Position numbers and translations under genes: made by a program. Of a stretch of DNA of 39,459 nucleotides, positions 15,027-22,633 are shown piece by piece. The notes under the pieces are model-generated. The model worked only from the letters and a program-made list of their open reading frames with translations. It ran no database searches and was not told where the DNA came from. The stretch's first letter is position 1, and the number at the start of each line of letters is the position of its first letter. The DNA is from Acidomonas methanolica (GTDB lineage Bacteria; Pseudomonadota; Alphaproteobacteria; Acetobacterales; Acetobacteraceae). Where the stretch lies: the NCBI RefSeq assembly GCF_004346035.1, contig NZ_SLZN01000025.1, forward strand, positions 1-39,459. The letters are read 5' to 3'.

Positions 15027-15337
15027 TGTGTCACCGCCAGGTTCGACAGCATGGAATACCAGATGTTGCTTTTGCACACCGCCGTGACCCCGGTTCCGGC
15101 CCCGGCCGCTTCCGTGGGCGTGCGCCCGTTTGCCGCCCACACTATCGCGCCATTAGTGCAGGTTGCAGGAAGAGAGGCGACCGGAAACACCTGCGAGATG
15201 TTGAGCACGACGAGCGGCTGCGAATAGACGCCCGCGCGCTTGCCGTTGGCGAACACCTCGACGGGATTCGCTGATTGCGTGGTCGCCCTCGCGGCAGGCG
15301 CGAGGAGGAGCGGCAGAAGAAACAGGAGACGACGCAT
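15023..15337 (-). CDS. Secreted phage protein of unknown function
   Basis: 104 residues with a clear signal peptide (MRRLLFLLPLLLAPAARA, cleavage after ARA) and a short mature domain containing two Cys (ATCTNGAIVW and TAVCKSNIWY), which may form a disulfide in the periplasm. Stop overlaps the next start (GTGA). It is unusual for a late gene product to be exported, and a role in lysis or envelope modification is possible. Not recognised. Confidence 0.58.
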   Translation of the reverse strand: MRRLLFLLPLLLAPAARATTQSANPVEVFANGKRAGVYSQPLVVLNISQVFPVASLPATCTNGAIVWAANGRTPTEAAGAGTGVTAVCKSNIWYSMLSNLAVTQ

Positions 15338-15453
15338 GGGGCGAACCGTAGAACCGGATTTTCCCGCCCGCGCGGCTTATAGGCCACAGCGCGTCGTGCT
15401 CAGGAGTTTATAGGGATGCCCTTTCAGACGCAAGGGGAAAGGGCGTACCGATA

Positions 15454-15482
15454 TTGACGCCGACGTTCCCGGCAGCAATGAT
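15454..15482 (+). promoter_or_regulatory. Candidate promoter of the rightward moron
   Basis: TTGACG (15454-15459) and AATGAT (15477-15482) are 17 bp apart. The predicted start is near 15489, just ahead of the ribosome site of the lipoprotein gene. It points against the direction of the surrounding late genes. Confidence 0.4.
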
Positions 15483-15508
15483 GCGGTATGTTACACAGAG
15501 GAGCCATT

Positions 15509-15787
15509 GTGCGAAAAATAGCTGCCATTAGTTGTGTGATCGCGCTGGCTGGGTGTGCCCATCATCCTCTCGATTGCTCACTTGGTATCCATCATTCTGA
15601 CTGCCTCCCGGACACGGCAGGTTACGAAGACCCAGCAGATTTCGCCGCAGTCGATGACAAGGAATGCCGCTCCTATGGATTGGCGCCCGGAATGTCTTCA
15701 TATGCTGATTGTCGAATCAAGTTGAGCGCACGCCATCTTGGCTCCGAACCGAGGGGTGCGGTGGGCGTGATCGTCCCTGTAAAATGA
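15509..15787 (+). CDS. Small lipoprotein, probable moron gene
   Basis: 92 residues from GTG 15509, with GAGGAG 5 bp upstream. The signal sequence has a lipobox (AAISCVIALAGC, acylated Cys at 15). The mature part ends in DDKECRSYGLAPGMSSYADCRIKL, a Cys-containing motif seen in many small alphaproteobacterial lipoproteins of unknown role. It is transcribed opposite to the flanking virion genes and is likely expressed in the lysogen. A surface role such as exclusion of other phages is inference. Confidence 0.65.
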   Translation: MRKIAAISCVIALAGCAHHPLDCSLGIHHSDCLPDTAGYEDPADFAAVDDKECRSYGLAPGMSSYADCRIKLSARHLGSEPRGAVGVIVPVK

Positions 15788-15876
15788 GCCTTGACGCTAT
15801 GCCCTATATGCTTACTTTGGATTCTTTAGAACAGATGTCCGAGCGCTTGGAGCTTAGGGACTCATAAGGAGACAAA

Positions 15877-16107
15877 ATGACAAACTCTGATGTCCCGGCC
15901 TCCTTCGAGGAGGCGGAAAAGTGGTTTCTGGAAAATTCCAAAAAAGAAGCTTTCATCAGCGATTTCGGCGGCGATATTGATGGAGGAGGGGTTTTCGCCG
16001 GGACGTTGCTGCAATGGGCTTTCGGGAATGAGTATAATCCTGAGATTGTGCAAGCGATCACGGCGAAATATCCGGGCGCATGGTCGAGAAAGCGGGCCGC
16101 TTTGTGA
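15877..16107 (+). CDS. Small hypothetical protein, probable moron gene
   Basis: A 76-residue soluble acidic/aromatic protein (EEAEKWFLENSKKEAFISDFGG, FAGTLLQWAFGNEYNPEIVQAI). AAGGAG lies upstream of ATG 15877. There is no domain I recognise. It sits between the lipoprotein and the membrane protein genes and overlaps the latter. Confidence 0.58.
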   Translation: MTNSDVPASFEEAEKWFLENSKKEAFISDFGGDIDGGGVFAGTLLQWAFGNEYNPEIVQAITAKYPGAWSRKRAAL

Positions 16108-16412
16108 GTTTTCTTTATGCCGCTGTCGGTTTCGCTTTCTTCGTATGGTGGATACGCGGCGCGTGGATACCGGGGGCGTTCCTCGCGTTTTGCTGCTTCG
16201 GGCTCGCCTTTGGCACTATCGCACTGGACTTCCTGCTGGGAGAGCGTGACGTGATACACGCCGCCACATACGGAAACATGCCTGCGCTGTGGATCGGCGG
16301 GGCTGTCTCAATGCTCCCGTGGTTCTTTATCACCACCGTTCGGCGCGGGCGCGAAGAACGGATGCGCGAGGCCCTGGACGGCATCCGCTTCAACGCCCGA
16401 TCAGCTGATTGA
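16080..16412 (+). CDS. Small integral membrane protein, probable moron gene
   Basis: 110 residues with about three membrane segments (FLYAAVGFAFFVWWI, WIPGAFLAFCCFGLAFGTIAL and ALWIGGAVSMLPWFFIT) and a basic tail (VRRGREERMREAL). ATG 16080 lies inside the previous gene. GTG 16104, which overlaps that gene's stop as GTGA, is a good alternative. The 3' end overlaps the convergent transglycosylase gene by 23 bp. A membrane protein encoded beside a lipoprotein fits a superinfection-exclusion or envelope-modifying role, but nothing proves it. Confidence 0.6.
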   Translation: MVEKAGRFVSFLYAAVGFAFFVWWIRGAWIPGAFLAFCCFGLAFGTIALDFLLGERDVIHAATYGNMPALWIGGAVSMLPWFFITTVRRGREERMREALDGIRFNARSAD

Positions 16413-18813
16413 TTACTTCCTGGTCTGTGCGCTCCATGTTCGTCAGGCGTCGATTGACGAGGGCATGCCCGAGAAGCGCGTTCCCGGTGTGAAGCGCCGC
16501 GCCCAAAGCGCCCCCTGTTAGTAGCCCCCCTTCCTGCGCGCCCAGCAGGCCGCCAACGGTGCTGACAATGCCGCCCGCATGGCCGCCTCGCGCTTCCTTG
16601 GCCCGCTGGGTCATAGCCGCCTTGAAGGTCTTTGAGCCGCCATTGGCACGCCCCGCTGCGAGGGTCTCACGTTCCGCCAGCATGTCGCGATAGAGTGTGC
16701 GCAGCCGTCCTTCCTGTTCGGGAGTGACGGCGTCGCTCCCTTTCCGCGCAACCGAAACTTCGTTTTTGTCGATCTGCCCTATCAGCCGCTTCAACGCCGG
16801 ATAATTGACGATTTCCCCTGAAGGGGCATCCGTCGCGGCTTGCATGAGACCGCGCGACTGAAGAAAGCGCAGGCTGTCGATATCGCTCGACCGCCTCGAA
16901 TATCCCTCCAGATAATCCCTGAAACCAGGCGCGCCTTTGTCTATGTGCTCGGCCAGGTCATCCATGAACGGGGAGAGCCGGGAGGCGGCCGCCCGCATAT
17001 GCGCCGAGTCCGAGGACGCAGCCTGTTGCAGGCCGTAGCCGATTCCCTTGCGCACATTCCAGAGATTCGAGGGCAACGCGGTTCCCTCTTTGTCGGTCGC
17101 GTCGATCAATGCCGCTTTCGCCCGTCCTAATGCGGTCTTCACCGCCTCGTTGCCCCGGCTATCAGCGATATGCCGATCGAGAATCGCATGCAGTTCGTCA
17201 ACCGGAACGGGCTGCTCGTTCTCGAAGGCAGCGGCGCGCTTTTCCTGCTCGAAGGCGCTCCGCTCGCGTTCGAGATTCTGAATCTGCTCGGGTGTTCCAA
17301 TCGTGGTGCGCAGATGTTTCGCATAGGCGTCGTTATTGGACATATCGAGCGCGCGGAAAGCGTCCGGGTAAAGATCGCGCATGTTGTCCTCAAGACTGGC
17401 CATTTTCACGTCCCGCGTTCGCGTGGCGAGCGTGTGCCATACTCCCGGCACCTGCGCTTCGTAGAGCTTCGTCCCATTCTTGCCGGAGAAGGCGGAAATG
17501 ATGGCCTGCGCGGCCTTCTTCGGATCGGTGAAAGCGCCGATCCGTGCCACGGCTTTCGTCTGCGCCTTCTGCTCCGCTTTCTGGTGCGGCGCTGACTGCG
17601 GCGGTTCTGGGCCGACACCTTTCGTGGCATCCGAGAGGGGCATGCGCGCGGCATCTTCTGCGGCCTGTTGCTCAGCCTTGGCCTGTGCGCCCACAGGGTC
17701 GAGATAATTCAGGACATTCTGCGCCGCCTTCGAAATGCGGGGGGCAATCGGGGCGACGGTTTTTCGGGCCAGCGCCCCGCCCGCGCCCAGCCCAAGCGAA
17801 ACTTCCGCCGCGCGCAGGGGCGAGTCGCTCCCGTCCAGCGCGGCCTGCGACCCGGCGGCCAGCGCATTGTTCGCAAGGCGCGTGCCGAGATTCCCTTCGC
17901 CCTTCAGGATGTTCGCGGCGATGCGACCGGCGCGCGATCCTTCCAGGAGAGACGCGGCCGGCCGAACCAATCTGCCCCCCGCGATGGCGGACATGATCGC
18001 GCCCGCCGTCGAACCCACCGCGTTCGATACTCCCTCCCCGTAATCCCCGGCGCGCGCTTGTTCATCCCGGTCCATCGCGGCCCGCGTCTCGTCTCCCTGC
18101 CGATCCAGAAACCGCGACAGGGAATTGTCTTCGTGGTGCCCGAGCGACGAGAGGTAGCCCAGAAGATGCGCCACGCCTCCGGCGGTGCGTCCGATCTCGC
18201 GGCCTGCGGCATTCGCAGTGTCCTCTCCCATGATCCGCGCGCCGTCCCAAAATCCTGACGGATTGGCGCGTGGATTGACGGGAGCGATTGGCCGTTCCGG
18301 GTCCCAACCGTAGATACTGTCATCCAGAACGGGGCCCTTGTCGCCGCCCGAAGACGCCCTTGGTGTGTCCCAACCATAGATGGACTCATCAAGCACCGGG
18401 CTTTTCTTGCGTGCGTCCTGCTTGGCTGCGATCCGGGCCATATTCTCCATCACCTTCTGTGGGTAGGTCCGCGTCTCGGAATTGTTCCAACGGCGTTCAT
18501 CCGTGCCGCCATTATAGGCCGCCATCGCCTTGACGGGATCGCCATAGCGTTTCAGATTCTCGTCCAGAAGCCGCGCCGCGCCTTCGATAGCCTGCGCCGG
18601 ATCGCGCGGGTCCACCCCCAGCCGCCGCGCCGTGTCCGGCGTCATCTGCATAAGCCCGATCGCACCGGCACGGCTGCGCGCTTCCGTGTCGCCGCCGCTC
18701 TCGGTCTGCGCTATGGCCCTGAGCCACCGCTCGTCTATGTTGTGACGCCTGGACGCCCCGTCAAATGCCCGATCGACGCGCGTTTGCAGGTCATCGGCCA
18801 CGCTGCGCCTCAT
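16390..18813 (-). CDS. Internal virion protein with lytic transglycosylase domain (DNA ejection)
   Basis: 807 residues. The N-terminal 130 form a soluble lytic transglycosylase domain: WLRAIAQTESGG with catalytic Glu at about 38, AGAIGLMQMTPDTA, and AMAAYNGG. The long remainder has Gly/Ala-rich, possibly membrane-active stretches (AVGSTAGAIMSAIAGG, GGLLGAQEGGLLTGGALGAAL) and long charged helices, as in podovirus ejection proteins that open the peptidoglycan and pass DNA through the envelope. ATG 18813 is used; GTG 18801, with GAGG upstream, is possible. It follows the two other ejection-protein genes with overlaps. Confidence 0.78.
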   Translation of the reverse strand: MRRSVADDLQTRVDRAFDGASRRHNIDERWLRAIAQTESGGDTEARSRAGAIGLMQMTPDTARRLGVDPRDPAQAIEGAARLLDENLKRYGDPVKAMAAYNGGTDERRWNNSETRTYPQKVMENMARIAAKQDARKKSPVLDESIYGWDTPRASSGGDKGPVLDDSIYGWDPERPIAPVNPRANPSGFWDGARIMGEDTANAAGREIGRTAGGVAHLLGYLSSLGHHEDNSLSRFLDRQGDETRAAMDRDEQARAGDYGEGVSNAVGSTAGAIMSAIAGGRLVRPAASLLEGSRAGRIAANILKGEGNLGTRLANNALAAGSQAALDGSDSPLRAAEVSLGLGAGGALARKTVAPIAPRISKAAQNVLNYLDPVGAQAKAEQQAAEDAARMPLSDATKGVGPEPPQSAPHQKAEQKAQTKAVARIGAFTDPKKAAQAIISAFSGKNGTKLYEAQVPGVWHTLATRTRDVKMASLEDNMRDLYPDAFRALDMSNNDAYAKHLRTTIGTPEQIQNLERERSAFEQEKRAAAFENEQPVPVDELHAILDRHIADSRGNEAVKTALGRAKAALIDATDKEGTALPSNLWNVRKGIGYGLQQAASSDSAHMRAAASRLSPFMDDLAEHIDKGAPGFRDYLEGYSRRSSDIDSLRFLQSRGLMQAATDAPSGEIVNYPALKRLIGQIDKNEVSVARKGSDAVTPEQEGRLRTLYRDMLAERETLAAGRANGGSKTFKAAMTQRAKEARGGHAGGIVSTVGGLLGAQEGGLLTGGALGAALHTGNALLGHALVNRRLTNMERTDQEVINQLIGR

Positions 18814-20281
18814 ACGCCGCGATGATGCGGTCTTGCTGCGCGGGTGTCAGGCCATAATCGTAGCCCCGGTCCCGCTGCGTCTTCGCCATACGATAGACGG
18901 ATGCGGCATATTGCGCCGGGTCTTCGATGTGGGTCCGTGCATAGTCGCGCCCTTCTTCAGGTCCGAGACGCTGGATCGTTGCGAAACGCGGGTCGAAATT
19001 CTGATCGTAATCGGCAAGAGCCCGGAGAACCTGTGTGGCGTCCTTTGTGGAGGCGGCGATTTTCTGCCTGCGCTGCTGATAGAGGGAGGCTGTCAGCATT
19101 TCATTGGTGAGCGCCCGCGCAGCCATGGGAGTCATTTCCATACCTGGCGTAATGTGCTCCAGATCGGCCAGCCCTGCGTTCGTATGTGGACCACCCCCGC
19201 TATCTAGCATTTGCTTGCGGAGGGTTGTTCCCGCCTTGTCGATTTCCTGTCCTAGCGTAGCATAATCCTGCGCGTGGGTGGAAATGCCGAATTTATCCAC
19301 ATTATTGGCGATCTCCTTGAGCGTGCGCGAGCGCACGCTTTTGGGGAGTTGTCCGAGGAGGGAATCCAGATTGCGCAGCGTTGCGATATTCTGGGTCACG
19401 TCCGACTGCTGGGCCGCCAGCGTGTTCTGCACGTGTTGTCCGGCCTTGTATTGTTCATCGTATCCGGTGGGCGCCTCCGCCATGGGAGGGGCCTGCCCCC
19501 CTGCGGTATCGATACGGCGTCCAGTGAATGTGCCGTTCCCCGCAGCCGTTCGCAACTCCGATGCGGGCCGGTAAACCGTGAGCATCTGGCCGGTTTCAGG
19601 ATCGCGCACCTTGACCGGCACAAGAGCGGCGTTGCTCTCGGGAGAGATTTGCTGCTGGACCGTCGTCGCGGGCTGGAATTGCCCCCCGTTCATCGCGCTT
19701 TGCTGCGTCCCGATAATGGTCTGCTGCCCGTTATTCACCGTGGCGCCCGCCGTGCCATAGGCATTCGCTTCCTGCTGCGCAGGAGGCTGCATGGAGTTCG
19801 TAAGCTGCGCCACGCCGCCCGCAATCCCGCCCGGGTGCCGGGCGATCTGGTCCACAATGCCCTCTACGTTCTGGTGAGGGAAAATCGCCTGCGCCATACG
19901 TTTTGCCGCATAGAGATGCGCCTGATCAGGGTTGGTGCCGACGTAGGAAAGAATGGACGCGACGGCGTTTTTTCCAGCCTCGGTATTGGATAGATCTTCT
20001 GCGCGCGCCCGGTTCTGCTCGGAATAGGCCTCCGCCGCTCCATACGCGGCGGCAGGATTCGCGGCCATGGCAGATCGCGCTCTGGCGTAGTCCGTCTGGC
20101 CGTCTGCTCCCGTCGCGCCCAGCAGGGCGTTCCCCTGCGCCACCTTGGCGTCATACTCGGTCTGGCGCACCCTGTTTTCGAGGAGCGCATTTTTGATCTG
20201 CGCGACCTGGGCGACGAGCGCCAGTGGGTTGCCCGGTTGCGTCTCGTAGGGCCGTAGCGCGTTCGTATCGAACCCTGCCAT
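18791..20281 (-). CDS. Putative internal virion/DNA ejection protein
   Basis: 496 residues from ATG 20281. The N-terminus (LALVAQVAQIKNALLENRVRQ) starts a long Ala/Gln-rich helical protein, with a Gln-rich middle (TIIGTQQSAMNGGQFQPATTVQQQ) and a helical C-terminus ending LTPAQQDRIIAAYEAQRGR. Size, composition and place between the small ejection protein and the transglycosylase fit a podovirus internal core protein. There is no clear sequence family. Confidence 0.62.
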   Translation of the reverse strand: MAGFDTNALRPYETQPGNPLALVAQVAQIKNALLENRVRQTEYDAKVAQGNALLGATGADGQTDYARARSAMAANPAAAYGAAEAYSEQNRARAEDLSNTEAGKNAVASILSYVGTNPDQAHLYAAKRMAQAIFPHQNVEGIVDQIARHPGGIAGGVAQLTNSMQPPAQQEANAYGTAGATVNNGQQTIIGTQQSAMNGGQFQPATTVQQQISPESNAALVPVKVRDPETGQMLTVYRPASELRTAAGNGTFTGRRIDTAGGQAPPMAEAPTGYDEQYKAGQHVQNTLAAQQSDVTQNIATLRNLDSLLGQLPKSVRSRTLKEIANNVDKFGISTHAQDYATLGQEIDKAGTTLRKQMLDSGGGPHTNAGLADLEHITPGMEMTPMAARALTNEMLTASLYQQRRQKIAASTKDATQVLRALADYDQNFDPRFATIQRLGPEEGRDYARTHIEDPAQYAASVYRMAKTQRDRGYDYGLTPAQQDRIIAAYEAQRGR

Positions 20282-20283
20282 GA

Positions 20284-20901
20284 TCAAAGCCCCAACAGCG
20301 CGTTATACATCGCATATTGGCTAGCCGTGTTTCCCAGGCTCGAAAGGCCAGACGCGAGTGCATTCCCGGCCCCTACCGTAGTGGTCATCGCACCGTTCGC
20401 GCCCTCCATGCGCACCTGGGCGGCATTGTTCGCGGCCGTCATCGTGTTCTGACCCTCCTGATTGAGAGCATTATAGCCCTCCTGCGCCAAGGCGTTCGTG
20501 TCGTTGAACTGGTTCTGGTAGGTGCTGTCGGCCAGTCCGCTGGCGTAGGTCGCGGCCCCCTTGAGCGCCGCGCCGCTGTTCGCCAGCCCCCGCGCGGCGG
20601 CGCTGTTGGTGACGCCCTGTTCGCCCTGCTGGAGGTTCCATTTATACCCCGGCGTGCTCTGTAGATAATTCTCCGTCAGCCCATTGGAGAGCGAACTGAT
20701 CGCGTTATTGCCAGCCGTAGCATAGTCGCCCAGCAGCGCATTCGCGGAGGATGCGCTATCCGTAATGGTTGGCGCAACAGAATTGGCGGTTGAGGTGGCG
20801 ATTTTGCCTGCGCTCTTTTGCGCGCTGGCCGATGTAGCTGAACTCGCGATGGAGCCCGCCGCGCTCGCGGCCACACCCGCTCCGATTGCTGCCGCTACCA
20901 T
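20284..20901 (-). CDS. Putative small ejection/virion protein
   Basis: 205 residues with a hydrophobic Ala/Gly/Ser start (AAAIGAGVAASAAGSIASSAT) and an Asn/Gln/Ala-rich body (STPGYKWNLQQGEQGVTNSA, ATYASGLADSTYQNQFND). This type recurs in podovirus gene sets next to internal virion proteins and is assumed to be ejected with the DNA. Assignment rests on composition and position. Confidence 0.6.
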   Translation of the reverse strand: MVAAAIGAGVAASAAGSIASSATSASAQKSAGKIATSTANSVAPTITDSASSANALLGDYATAGNNAISSLSNGLTENYLQSTPGYKWNLQQGEQGVTNSAAARGLANSGAALKGAATYASGLADSTYQNQFNDTNALAQEGYNALNQEGQNTMTAANNAAQVRMEGANGAMTTTVGAGNALASGLSSLGNTASQYAMYNALLGL

Positions 20902-20902
20902 A

Positions 20903-21358
20903 TTACACCAACCACTTGCTATAGGTTGTTTCGGTCTGCACGAAGCCGAGCGCTTCGAACAGACGTCCCGTGCTCTTGTGGTCCTTGGATCCGTCCATCC
21001 AGAGCATGACGCCTCGACGCCTGAGTTCCCGTTCGTAGCACCGGAACAGCTTCAGTGCGCCGGTTCCTCCTCGATGATCATGCGCGATGAAGAAAATATC
21101 CGGGAGAGCCGTAAGGCATGTCTCATAATGCAGGCCGGCCGCCACGAAGCCGATCTTATAGCCCACGATAAGACCGTTCGCCCGCAAGGTGGCGCAGCAA
21201 ACAAGTCCGCGCGCATCGCGCTCCAGATAGACGTGATATTGCGGGCGCAGCGGCACCCCATGCAGCCGGTGCAATGACAAATCTTCATAGTGCATCGGGA
21301 GCAGCGGTTTGAGTTCCGGCAGAATATCCGTGAGCCGCTCGATCTGTGCCGTTACCAT
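20903..21358 (-). CDS. Phage GNAT-family acetyltransferase
   Basis: 151 residues with a GNAT fold: LPDIFFIAHDHRGGTGALKLF includes the acetyl-CoA loop (RGGTGA), and MDGSKDHKSTGRLFEALGFVQTET is the usual C-terminal motif B region ending in ALGF. The upstream Glu/Tyr-rich part (PQYHVYLERDARGLVC) forms the substrate side. It is encoded among virion assembly genes next to an AspH-like hydroxylase, so the target may be a phage or host protein modified late in infection. The target is unknown. Confidence 0.75.
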   Translation of the reverse strand: MVTAQIERLTDILPELKPLLPMHYEDLSLHRLHGVPLRPQYHVYLERDARGLVCCATLRANGLIVGYKIGFVAAGLHYETCLTALPDIFFIAHDHRGGTGALKLFRCYERELRRRGVMLWMDGSKDHKSTGRLFEALGFVQTETTYSKWLV

Positions 21359-21915
21359 AGCCGCAGGTCCACCAGCAGATGTATCCGATCATCCGTGCTG
21401 TTATTCCACACCTCGTGTTCGGCCAGGTGGTCGAACATCCAGATTTCGCCCGTCCGCATGTTCACCGTTTCATCGCCGCACCGGAACATACTGCCGGAGA
21501 GTCCCTGAAGCACGACGTGATAGCGGCGGCCGGGAAGGTCCGTATAGGCTCCCGTGGCATCCGAATGGGCCGCAATCCGTCCACCTGGCGGCAGTTTTGT
21601 AATGAGAACGCGCCCCAGTTCGATGGCCTCAACCTGCCTCATCAAGGCGAAGACGATGGGCCGCACCTGCGGCAGTTCATTCCACGCCGGATAAAAAACG
21701 GGCCGCTCATCATTCTGGACGGCCCCCGTGTTCGAGGCGTCGGAGGTTTTTGCGACATCCGAATAACGGAGCCAGATATCCGATACGTCCAGATGGGGGG
21801 TGCCAACATATTCCGTGCGCCATTTATGCTGGTTCCAGAGATGCGGGCGCGCGCCCACCGCCTGCATGACGGGCATCGGGTCCACATTATCGGCGAGACG
21901 AAGGAAGTGTTTCAC
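21352..21915 (-). CDS. AspH-like Fe(II)/2-oxoglutarate hydroxylase
   Basis: 187 residues related to aspartyl/asparaginyl beta-hydroxylases. ITKLPPGGRIAAHSDATGAY carries His117-x-Asp119, the first two iron ligands. TGEIWMFDHLAEHEVWNNS carries the third, His167, followed by the Arg of DDRIHLLVDLR that would bind 2-oxoglutarate. RRYHVVLQGLSG is a conserved core strand. Full-length for a single-domain enzyme. It overlaps the acetyltransferase gene start. The phage function and substrate are unknown, and modification of a structural or host protein is inferred from position. Confidence 0.78.
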   Translation of the reverse strand: MKHFLRLADNVDPMPVMQAVGARPHLWNQHKWRTEYVGTPHLDVSDIWLRYSDVAKTSDASNTGAVQNDERPVFYPAWNELPQVRPIVFALMRQVEAIELGRVLITKLPPGGRIAAHSDATGAYTDLPGRRYHVVLQGLSGSMFRCGDETVNMRTGEIWMFDHLAEHEVWNNSTDDRIHLLVDLRLW

Positions 21916-22232
21916 GACAGCGTATTCCCGTCCACAAAGAGCACGAGGCCGGCCCCGGAAGCCAAAATCTCATCCCCCGCAGCGAGGACGCGACCATTCA
22001 GTTCGGGGAGCAGATCGGTTCCCGCTGCCTGCACGGCGCGGCCCGGCACCAGATCGAGCGCCGATCCACCCGAGCGCTGAATCTGGATCGTGAGCGTGAC
22101 GGCCGCGTTCGTGGGGTTGCTGACCACGCCGTTCGACACGATTGTGGTGACGGCGGTTTGGGCCGTGACGACGGATGCGGCGTCTGCGGTCAGCGTAGCG
22201 CCTGGTTGGAGGTTTTTCGCGACAACGGCCAT
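21912..22232 (-). CDS. Hypothetical phage structural protein
   Basis: A 106-residue beta-rich protein (VVTAQTAVTTIVSNGVVSN, AAVTLTIQIQRSGGSALDLV, GDEILASGAGLVLFVDG) with no charge clusters or signals. The composition fits a small decoration or head-fibre protein. It overlaps the hydroxylase start by ATGA. No family named. Confidence 0.58.
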   Translation of the reverse strand: MAVVAKNLQPGATLTADAASVVTAQTAVTTIVSNGVVSNPTNAAVTLTIQIQRSGGSALDLVPGRAVQAAGTDLLPELNGRVLAAGDEILASGAGLVLFVDGNTLS

Positions 22233-22633
22233 TATCGAGCGTCCCGCGTGATCGCATAGATCATCGCTGCGTCAGAATTGCCCGCCCGCGCGCTCAGGCC
22301 CGTCGTGACTGCCAAGGTAGCGCAATCCTGCGCCAGTTCCAAGGATTTCCGCGCAACGGCCTCGATCGCTAGCGCCTGCCCCAGAATGCGCATGGCGAGG
22401 TCAAGCGCCTCGTTTGCGTGGCTAAGTGCCGCAGTCGCCCGCGCCTCTGCCAGAGCGGCTTGCAAGAGCGCCTCGTCCGACTCTGTCTGGAGCCATGCCG
22501 CATCTACTCCGGGCGCATAGCCCGTGCGCTCCCACAAGCGCCGCAAAAACGCCGTTCCCTGCGCCGTGAGCGTGCCGTCCTCATTCGTGATCTGCGACGC
22601 CAGCGGCGAGTTCAGATCGCGCGCGCCCGTCAA
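22232..22633 (-). CDS. Hypothetical phage protein
   Basis: 133 residues. The likely start TTG 22633 overlaps the preceding stop (TTGA), although a later start is possible. The N-terminal part NSPLASQITNEDGTLTAQGT, ending FLRRLWERTG, is typical of small podovirus proteins found after the tail stabilisation gene. The C-terminal 80 residues form an Ala-rich helix (AALAEARATAALSHANEALDL) suited to a coiled-coil tail component. Role unknown. Confidence 0.55.
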   Translation of the reverse strand: MTGARDLNSPLASQITNEDGTLTAQGTAFLRRLWERTGYAPGVDAAWLQTESDEALLQAALAEARATAALSHANEALDLAMRILGQALAIEAVARKSLELAQDCATLAVTTGLSARAGNSDAAMIYAITRDAR

